From an uncultured delta proteobacterium (GTDB taxonomy: Bacteria > Myxococcota_A > Polyangia > Polyangiales > Polyangiaceae), in contig CAIOHM010000186.1 in assembly GCA_903858055.1 (NCBI GenBank), forward strand, positions 1 to 8,837: a stretch of 8,837 bases of DNA. Direction: 5' to 3'. A model generated the notes under the pieces. The model ran no database searches, had not been told where the DNA came from, and saw nothing but the letters and a program-made list of their open reading frames with translations. Below are positions 5,762-8,837 of the stretch, in pieces (position 1 is the stretch's first letter; each line of letters starts with the position of its first letter). Made by a program: the position numbers and the translations under genes.

Positions 5762-7995
5762 GCGCAGCACACCCTACCCCCGTCGTTGGCGCGGAATCGC
5801 CAGCACACGAAGCCCCACGAGGGTCCTCCTCCCGCCTGAACGACGTTTGGGCGGGAGCCGTGTATTCGGGCGTCCTCGCCGTCGCGCTCGTGTGCGTCCT
5901 CGCGCCCGGCCGCTTCGCGCTCGCGGAGGCTCAAGCCCGCCTCGGTCGTCATCAGTGGCAGACCTTCGCCTCGGGTCTCGCACACGACACCTTCGACACC
6001 ACCTTCGTCGTCGGCACCGCCGCTGTGCTCCCGCTGCTCTTCCCGAACGCGTTTCGCGCGCGCGTGCGCTGGAACCGCGCGCTCTTTCTCGCTGCGCCGC
6101 TCGTCGCCCTCGCGCTCGGCTTCACCTCGTCGTGCTTCGCCGAGTTCTCGATGCAGCGAGGCACGTTCCCCACGTGGTTCGATCTGCAGGGCGGCGTGAA
6201 GGACACGAACTTCATCACGAGCGCGCTCGGCGTGTTTCTTTACGGGCGTCACGCGCGCCCCATCGCGGTTGGCCTCGGACTCTTTGCACTCTGCATGGGA
6301 TTTTGGCGCGGAATTCTTCGCGTGCTTCCGAAGCGGCAGCCGATCGCGCTGCTCACGGGCTCCGTGGCCATGAGCTGCGTGCTCACGAGCCTCGCAGGGC
6401 TTCCGAACTTCCCGTACCACGGGTGGTTCCCGGCCCTCGGCGACGGCGACGTGACGGGGTCCCCGTTCCACACGTTCTTCCTCCCGGTCTCCGGCGACAT
6501 CACGAATGTTCGCTTCGGCCTGCTCGGCATCCTCGAGCGTGCGGACTTTCCCGCGGAGAACGACGGCCCTGGCCTCCAGATGCTCGGCTACCCGCCGGCT
6601 TCGGTGACGGGGAATGCCTGCAGCCTACACCCGTTTCGTCGCCCGCTCCCGGCCGAAGATCCGCGCGCGCCCGAGATCGTCCGGACGTTCGTCGAGCTCG
6701 GCCGCGTGCTCTTCGACACGCCGAAGCCGCCGAGCCGCGTCGTGCACCTCGTGCTCGAGTCGTACCGCGCCGACGACCTCCATGCGTTGAACCCGCGGGC
6801 ACCCGAGGCCCTCGCGCCAACGACGAATCGCCTCATCACCGAGGCCCTCGCGCGCCGGAGTGCCGACCTTACGGCGCCCCTGCTCTTCCAGGCGGGCTCG
6901 CGCTCTTCGCAAGGCTTCACGTCGCTCATGTGCGGCCTTGGCAGCATCGGCTTCAACGTCAGCGCGAGCCGCGACCTCGGTGCGCTGCCCGTACGCTGCC
7001 TCCCTGACCTCTTCATCGAGGCCGGCGTCGACGTGCACTTCGTCTACGGCGCCGAGGTCTCTTTCGACGGCGTCGACGACTTCCTGCGCCTGCACGGGGT
7101 GCGCAACATTCACGGCGAGACCACGCTGCCGGAGGGGCTCCCGCGCGGCGTGTGGGGCGTGAGCGACCGCGCGATGATCGAGCAGCTCTTTGGCCACATC
7201 GGCCGTACACCGCCGCGCAAGCTCGCGTGGTGGGTGTTTCCGACGCTCTCGAACCACACGCCCTTCGATCCGCCGCAGGACATGCCGGAGAGCGTGAGCG
7301 AGCGTGTCGCGGCGGCGACGGAAGGCCGCACGCTCACGCGCGAAGAGATCTGGCGCCTGCAGACCTTCTCGTACACGGACCACGTGCTCGGCGAAGCGAT
7401 CGCCCGCGTCGACGCGCTGCCCGACGCCGCGGAGACCCTCTTCGTCACCCACGCCGACCACTCGACCACCGACAACTTCCTCTGGGACGAGGACGCAGGC
7501 ACGAAGCTCCGCCCGAAGGCGCAGATCCCCTTCGTGTTCCACGTGCCGCCGGCGCTCCTCGCGGCCCACCGCGATCCCGCGGCGGTCCACGCGGCGCTCG
7601 ATCGCGCTCAAGCCGCGCTGGCGGCGATGCCCCTCTCGCAGAACGATGTCGCGACGCTGCTCCTCGCGGTCCTCTCGGCGTCCGAACCTCTGCGCACGTT
7701 GCCCCCTTCCGCACGCTGGCACACGCTCGGCGGTCAGCGCACGTCGCCGCATTGGTCGTCGCCCACGCGTGCGGGCGCGGCGATCCACGGCCTCGACGCC
7801 ATCGGCGAGTTCTTCGCGGTGAGCGCGAGCGGCGAGACCCTCGGGCCGATCGTCCCCGTCGACACCATCTCGTCGCCGGCCGACATCGCGAAGGACCAAA
7901 CGGAGGTGCGCCCGACCGCGGCGGTCTTCAGCCACTTCCTCCGCGACTGGGCGCAGCGCTGCCCGGCGCCCGAGTCGATCCGCTCGGCGCCATGA
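5758..7995 (+). CDS. LtaS-like membrane sulfatase-fold phosphotransferase/hydrolase
   Basis: Integral membrane enzyme of the alkaline-phosphatase/sulfatase superfamily, closest in layout to lipoteichoic acid synthase-like and OpgB-type phosphoglycerol transferases. It has five predicted membrane segments (about 33-52, 80-98, 109-127, 167-185, 195-213), then an extracytoplasmic domain. Metal-site motifs are present: Glu334 in LVLESYRADD, the nucleophile loop GSRSSQGFTSLMCG with Ser383 where LtaS has Thr, His500 in TLSNHTPF, and Asp567-His568 in THADHSTT. In a Gram-negative host the likely role is phosphoglycerol or related headgroup transfer to a periplasmic glycan or lipid; the substrate is inferred. 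No ATG exists before residue 132, after three membrane segments, so the start is non-ATG. TTG 5758 overlaps the E1 beta stop and gives 745 residues. GTG 5860 is the alternative but would start at the membrane edge with a GGGAG only two bases away. The stop overlaps the next start (ATGA). Confidence 0.85.
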   Translation: MSAAHPTPVVGAESPAHEAPRGSSSRLNDVWAGAVYSGVLAVALVCVLAPGRFALAEAQARLGRHQWQTFASGLAHDTFDTTFVVGTAAVLPLLFPNAFRARVRWNRALFLAAPLVALALGFTSSCFAEFSMQRGTFPTWFDLQGGVKDTNFITSALGVFLYGRHARPIAVGLGLFALCMGFWRGILRVLPKRQPIALLTGSVAMSCVLTSLAGLPNFPYHGWFPALGDGDVTGSPFHTFFLPVSGDITNVRFGLLGILERADFPAENDGPGLQMLGYPPASVTGNACSLHPFRRPLPAEDPRAPEIVRTFVELGRVLFDTPKPPSRVVHLVLESYRADDLHALNPRAPEALAPTTNRLITEALARRSADLTAPLLFQAGSRSSQGFTSLMCGLGSIGFNVSASRDLGALPVRCLPDLFIEAGVDVHFVYGAEVSFDGVDDFLRLHGVRNIHGETTLPEGLPRGVWGVSDRAMIEQLFGHIGRTPPRKLAWWVFPTLSNHTPFDPPQDMPESVSERVAAATEGRTLTREEIWRLQTFSYTDHVLGEAIARVDALPDAAETLFVTHADHSTTDNFLWDEDAGTKLRPKAQIPFVFHVPPALLAAHRDPAAVHAALDRAQAALAAMPLSQNDVATLLLAVLSASEPLRTLPPSARWHTLGGQRTSPHWSSPTRAGAAIHGLDAIGEFFAVSASGETLGPIVPVDTISSPADIAKDQTEVRPTAAVFSHFLRDWAQRCPAPESIRSAP

Positions 7996-8837
7996 AGAGG
8001 GATTCCGCGACCATGCGCGCGCCGGCGCGTGCGATGTACCTCGCGTTCGTCGCCCTGATCTTCGGCACCCAGGCGTGGCTCTTTTCCCGCGAGGCACTCG
8101 CGCGCGCCGCCGGCGAGTGGTCGGCGCCCCTCGACGACGTGTTCATCCACGCCGATTACGCACGGAGCCTCGCGCTTGGGTTTCCGCTCACATGGATCCC
8201 CGGCGACGGCGTCTCCAGCGGCGGCACGAGCCTCCTGTGGCCTGCGCTGCTCGCGGTGGCGTGGAAGCTCGGCGCCACCGGCCTCGCGCTCATGCCCGCG
8301 TCACGGGTCATCGCCGTCGCGTGCGTGGTGGCAGGTTTTGCGGCGCTCGAGCGCCCGCTCGCGCGCGTGCACGTCGCCGCTCCATGGCTCGGGGCCCTGG
8401 TGCTGGGCGTCGACGGCCCGTTCCTGTGGCACGCACTCTCGGGCATGGAGCTGCCGCTCGTTTTCACGGCCTTTGCGTTCCACGTGGCGACCGCGAGCGA
8501 GGCGCTCGCGGAACCCTCGTCGGCTTCGTGGCGGCGCGTGGGCGTCGCGGGGCTCTTCGGCGTGCTCGTGCGTCCCGAGTTCCTCGTGCTCTCCGCGACC
8601 GTGGCCGTGTTTGCTTTCGCCGCCGAAGCCTCAGGAAATGCGCGCCTTCAACGTGCACGGCACGCCGCCTTGGCGACCGGACCTGCGCTCGTTGCCACCG
8701 TCGCCATCGCACTCGTCTACCGCGCGGCGACCGGGAGTTTCTCGGCCAACGGCGTCGCCGCGAAGCTCGTGCACACGCAGCCGCTCCTCAGCGCCGCCGA
8801 GATCGTCGAGAAGATCGCGAAGAACGCAGCCTTCACC
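7992..8837 (+). CDS. GT-C-type (AftB-like) membrane glycosyltransferase, 3' end outside window
   Basis: The frame is open to the window edge, with 282 codons and no stop. The product is a polytopic membrane protein with a first segment at about 14-33 and further hydrophobic runs near 80-95, 100-118, 128-146, 151-167, 183-212 and 228-243. The first extracytoplasmic loop carries Asp48-Asp49 in LDDVFIHADYARSLALG, then WIPGDG and GGTSLLWPALLA, and later SGMEL and RPEF. This series matches the DDA(Y/F)I-RYA-NLA-G / NPGE / YTSPLW / SGLE / RPD pattern of GT-C glycosyltransferases related to mycobacterial AftB. Such enzymes use polyprenyl-phosphate sugars, and the loop Asp pair is catalytic. Sugar and acceptor are unknown. 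The ATG at 7992 overlaps the previous stop but has no Shine-Dalgarno. The ATG at 8013 has AAGAGGGA (7995-8002) ten bases upstream and would remove seven residues; either is possible. The overlap with an LtaS-like gene supports a joint role in envelope glycan assembly or decoration. Confidence 0.7.
   Translation, partial: MKRDSATMRAPARAMYLAFVALIFGTQAWLFSREALARAAGEWSAPLDDVFIHADYARSLALGFPLTWIPGDGVSSGGTSLLWPALLAVAWKLGATGLALMPASRVIAVACVVAGFAALERPLARVHVAAPWLGALVLGVDGPFLWHALSGMELPLVFTAFAFHVATASEALAEPSSASWRRVGVAGLFGVLVRPEFLVLSATVAVFAFAAEASGNARLQRARHAALATGPALVATVAIALVYRAATGSFSANGVAAKLVHTQPLLSAAEIVEKIAKNAAFT
7995..8002 (+). promoter_or_regulatory. Purine-rich ribosome-binding-like site AAGAGGGA
   Basis: It starts on the last base of the LtaS-like stop codon and lies ten bases before an in-frame ATG at 8013. 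If used, it moves the glycosyltransferase start from 7992 to 8013. Confidence 0.35.

Noticed and set aside
3656..5770. A 704-codon open frame on the - strand across both E1 genes
   Set aside because: It is the antisense mirror of two clear E1 genes. GC-rich codons such as GTC, CTC and GAC leave few stops on the opposite strand. Its translation is His/Arg/Val/Glu-rich with no recognisable domain.
6625..8097. A 490-codon open frame on the - strand
   Set aside because: It lies antisense to the LtaS-like gene and shows the same Arg/His/Glu-rich shadow composition, with no motif or start context.

Overview
The window is GC-rich (roughly 70% by eye) and fully gene-packed, with all seven genes on the + strand. 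Codon use is strongly G/C-ending, which also creates very long antisense open frames. High GC, an RF3 gene, separate E1 alpha and beta subunits of a branched-chain-type 2-oxoacid dehydrogenase, secreted papain-like proteases with Pro-rich linkers, and an LtaS-like sulfatase-fold membrane enzyme together suggest a myxobacterium-like Myxococcota (Polyangia-type) chromosome. This placement is inferred from gene content and composition; no rRNA or marker comparison is possible here.

Region 1 (1-887): the C-terminal half of peptide chain release factor 3 (prfC), cut by the window edge. It is followed by a 108-bp spacer holding a strong GC hairpin and a TAAGGT -10-like box seven bases before the next ATG.

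Region 2 (888-3553): a two-gene unit joined by an ATGA overlap. The first gene encodes a secreted protein of unrecognised family. The second encodes a secreted papain-family (C1A) cysteine protease with an intact Gln-Cys-His-Asn set, a long Pro-rich segment and an 11-residue-repeat helical segment before the catalytic domain. The pairing suggests an exported protease and a partner, possibly a processing factor, chaperone, inhibitor or substrate. This is the least explained part of the window.

Region 3 (3554-3664): a 111-bp spacer with a perfect 10-bp inverted repeat and then a TTGACG -35-like box, probably a terminator/promoter boundary.

Region 4 (3665-8837, running off the end): four tightly packed genes. 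E1 alpha and E1 beta (3-base gap) resemble the branched-chain 2-oxoacid dehydrogenase E1. The E1 beta stop overlaps a likely TTG start of an LTA-synthase-like membrane phosphotransferase, whose stop overlaps (ATGA) the start of a polytopic GT-C-type glycosyltransferase-like protein. No E2 or E3 gene is visible. Decarboxylation of branched-chain (or other) 2-oxoacids is thus apparently co-transcribed with two cell-envelope enzymes. No tRNA, rRNA, CRISPR array, insertion sequence or phage gene was seen.
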